A stretch of DNA of 6,283 bases from Candidatus Sulfopaludibacter sp. SbA3. Its GTDB lineage: Bacteria; Acidobacteriota; Terriglobia; Bryobacterales; Bryobacteraceae. Shown here one piece after another: positions 4,577 to 6,283 of the stretch. Position 1 is the first letter of the stretch, and each line of letters begins with the position of its first letter. The position numbers were made by a program, and so were the translations under genes. Below the pieces are notes generated by a model. That model ran no database searches. It had not been told where the DNA came from and worked only from the letters and a program-made list of their open reading frames with translations. Location of the stretch: NCBI GenBank assembly GCA_900290315.1, contig OKRF01000184.1, forward strand, positions 4,198 to 10,480. The letters are read 5' to 3'.

Positions 4577-6283
4577 CTATGCGGGCCACTTCCAACCGCG
4601 AATCTCCGGCATGTCGTCGCCGTGCTTCGCGATGTAGAGCTTGTGTTCGATCAGCTTATTGCGGAGCGCCTGCTTCTGGTGCGCGGCCACCTTCTGAATG
4701 CGGGGCACTCGGTCGATCACGTCCATGGCCAGGTGGAAGCGGTCCACGTCGTTCAGCACGGTCATGTCGAATGGCGTGGTCGTGGTGCCTTCTTCTTTGT
4801 ACCCGCGCACGTGCAGATTGTCGTGATTGGTGCGCCGGTAGGTGAGCCGGTGAATCAGCCAGGGATAGCCGTGAAACGCGAACACCACGGGCCGGTCGCT
4901 GGTGAACAGCGAATCGAAATCCTTGTCGGAAAGGCCATGAGGATGCTCGCTGGCGGGCTGCAGGGTCATCAGGTCCACTACGTTGACCACGCGGATTTTG
5001 AGGTCGGGAATGGCGCCGCGCAGGTAATCCACGGCGGCCAGAGTCTCCAGCGTGGGAACGTCGCCGCAGCAGGCCATCACCACATCGGGCTCAGTGCCCG
5101 CATCGTTGCTGGCCCATTCCCAGATGCCCAGCCCGATGGTGCAGTGCCCGCATCGTTGCTGGCCCATTCCCAGATGCCCAGCCCGATGGTGCAGTGCTTG
5201 ATGGCGGCATCCATATCGAGCCACTGCGGCGCGGGCTGCTTGCCGGCCACAATGACGTTCACATAATGGCGGCTGCGCATGCAATGGTCGGCCACGGAGA
5301 GCAGGGTGTTGGCGTCGGGCGGCAGGTAGACGCGCACGATGTCGGCCTTCTTGTTGACCACCAGGTCGATGAATCCGGGGTCCTGGTGGCTGAAACCGTT
5401 GTGGTCCTGGCGCCAGACATGCGAAGTGAGCAGATAGTTCAGCGAGGCGATGGGCCTGCGCCAGGTCAGGTGACGAGTCACTTTCAGCCACTTGGCGTGC
5501 TGGTTCAGCATGGAATCCACAATGTGGATGAAGCCTTCGTAGCACGAAAAGAAACCGTGACGCCCGGTGAGCAGGTAGCCTTCCAGCCAGCCCTGGCACA
5601 TGTGCTCGCTGAGGACCTCCATCACGCGGCCGTTGTGCGTCACATGCTCGTCGGTGGGAAGAATCTCGGCCATGGATTCGCGGTCGGTCACCTCGAACAG
5701 AGCGCCCAATCGGTTGGACGCCGTTTCGTCCGGTCCCATCACGCGGAAGTTGCGCGCCTCACTGTTGAGCTTCATGATGTCGCGCAGCATGTTGCCCAGT
5801 ACGCGTGTGGCCTCGCCGTTGACTGCGCCGGGACTGGGCACGTCTACCGCGTAGTCGCAGAAATCCGGCATGCGCAGATCCTTGAGCAGCAGACCGCCGT
5901 TGGCATGCGGATTGGCGCCCATGCGGCGCTCCCCTTTGGGGGCCATGCCACGCAGGTCGCCGCGCAGCGCGCCCGTTTCGTCGAACAGTTCCTCGGGCTT
6001 GTAGCTCCGCATCCAGTCCTCCAGAATCTGGATGTGGCCGGGTTTGGACGGGAAATCGGTGATGGGCACCTGGTGCGCGCGGAAGGTGCCTTCGATGGCC
6101 ACTCCGTCGACCACTTTCGGGCCGGTCCAGCCTTTGGGAGAGCGCAGCACGATCATCGGCCACACCGGCCGGTGGGTTTCATTCTGCTCGCGGGCCTTCT
6201 GCTGGATGGCCCGGATCTCCAGGATGGCGGTTTCCATAGTGGCCGCCATCTCCTGGTGCATCTTTTCAGGGTCGTCGCCTTCC
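4577..6283 (-). pseudogene. xfp: Phosphoketolase (xylulose-5-P/fructose-6-P), partial at the right edge and frameshifted by a 50-bp duplication
   Basis: Phosphoketolase is a thiamine-diphosphate enzyme that cleaves xylulose 5-phosphate or fructose 6-phosphate with phosphate, giving acetyl phosphate and glyceraldehyde 3-phosphate or erythrose 4-phosphate. The window enters the gene at EGDDPEKMHQ. It then shows family blocks in order: KGWTGPK, FRAHQVPI, GPDETASNRL, FFSCYEGFIHIVDS, HNGFSHQDPG and YLPPDANT. After the lesion come PDVVMACCGDVPT, AFHGYPWLIHRL and RGYKEEGTTTTPFDM. A perfect 50-bp tandem duplication (5092-5197) shifts the frame, and the upstream part then stops at 5079-5077. Deleting 50 bp gives one continuous frame of 551 residues ending at TAG 4579-4577. 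About 240 N-terminal residues of the usual 790-800 lie beyond the edge, so substrate preference cannot be judged. The next gene, ackA, would consume its acetyl phosphate. Confidence 0.9.
5092..5197. repeat. Perfect 50-bp tandem duplication inside xfp
   Basis: The block 5092-5141 is repeated base for base at 5142-5191 and is followed by a third partial copy CAGTGC at 5192-5197. In the repaired gene, two CAGTGC hexamers lie exactly 50 bp apart, which fits duplication by slippage between 6-bp direct repeats. Because 50 is not a multiple of three, the extra copy breaks the xfp frame. The duplicated codons encode CTIGLGIWEWASNDAG. Confidence 0.95.

Noticed and set aside
4622..5266. A 214-codon plus-strand open frame opposite xfp
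   Set aside because: It is antisense to conserved phosphoketolase blocks and has no protein family signal of its own.

Overview
This is a high-GC stretch from a bacterium, with genes packed tightly on the minus strand. The protein sequences, and the small-protein/nucleotidyltransferase pair in the middle, resemble what I know from Acidobacteriota (Solibacter/Bryobacter-like soil bacteria). That assignment is inference from family resemblance. Nothing in the window, such as an rRNA gene, settles it.

Layout, read leftward along the minus strand from the right edge. (1) 6283-4577: the C-terminal two thirds of a phosphoketolase gene (xfp), broken by a perfect 50-bp tandem duplication. (2) 4576-3489: acetate kinase (ackA), whose ATG directly abuts the xfp stop codon (TAGATG). 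It is frameshifted near codon 18 and appears to lack about 28 residues there. Together the two enzymes would turn sugar phosphates into acetyl phosphate and then acetate plus ATP. (3) 2488-3379, on the plus strand: the remains of a small-protein/nucleotidyltransferase gene pair. The small gene carries an insertion of about 49 nt with a GC-rich hairpin. The nucleotidyltransferase gene carries a 233-bp MITE-like element (3027-3259) with 16-bp terminal inverted repeats and a 5-bp target duplication. (4) 2406-440: an intact, overlapping aguB-aguA pair for making putrescine from agmatine. (5) 154-1: the start of a secreted-protein gene that runs off the left edge.

The most informative part is the middle. 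Removing the 233-bp element plus one TTGAT copy restores the nucleotidyltransferase reading frame across the junction. The hairpin inside that element recurs in the neighbouring gene with a compensatory base-pair change, which suggests a structured repeat family. Four of the six genes seen here (xfp, ackA and both members of the pair) carry frame-disrupting lesions, while aguB and aguA are clean. This could be real local decay, reversible switching for the 50-bp duplication, or partly an assembly artefact. The sequence alone cannot decide. I found no RNA genes, CRISPR array, origin or complete transposase gene.
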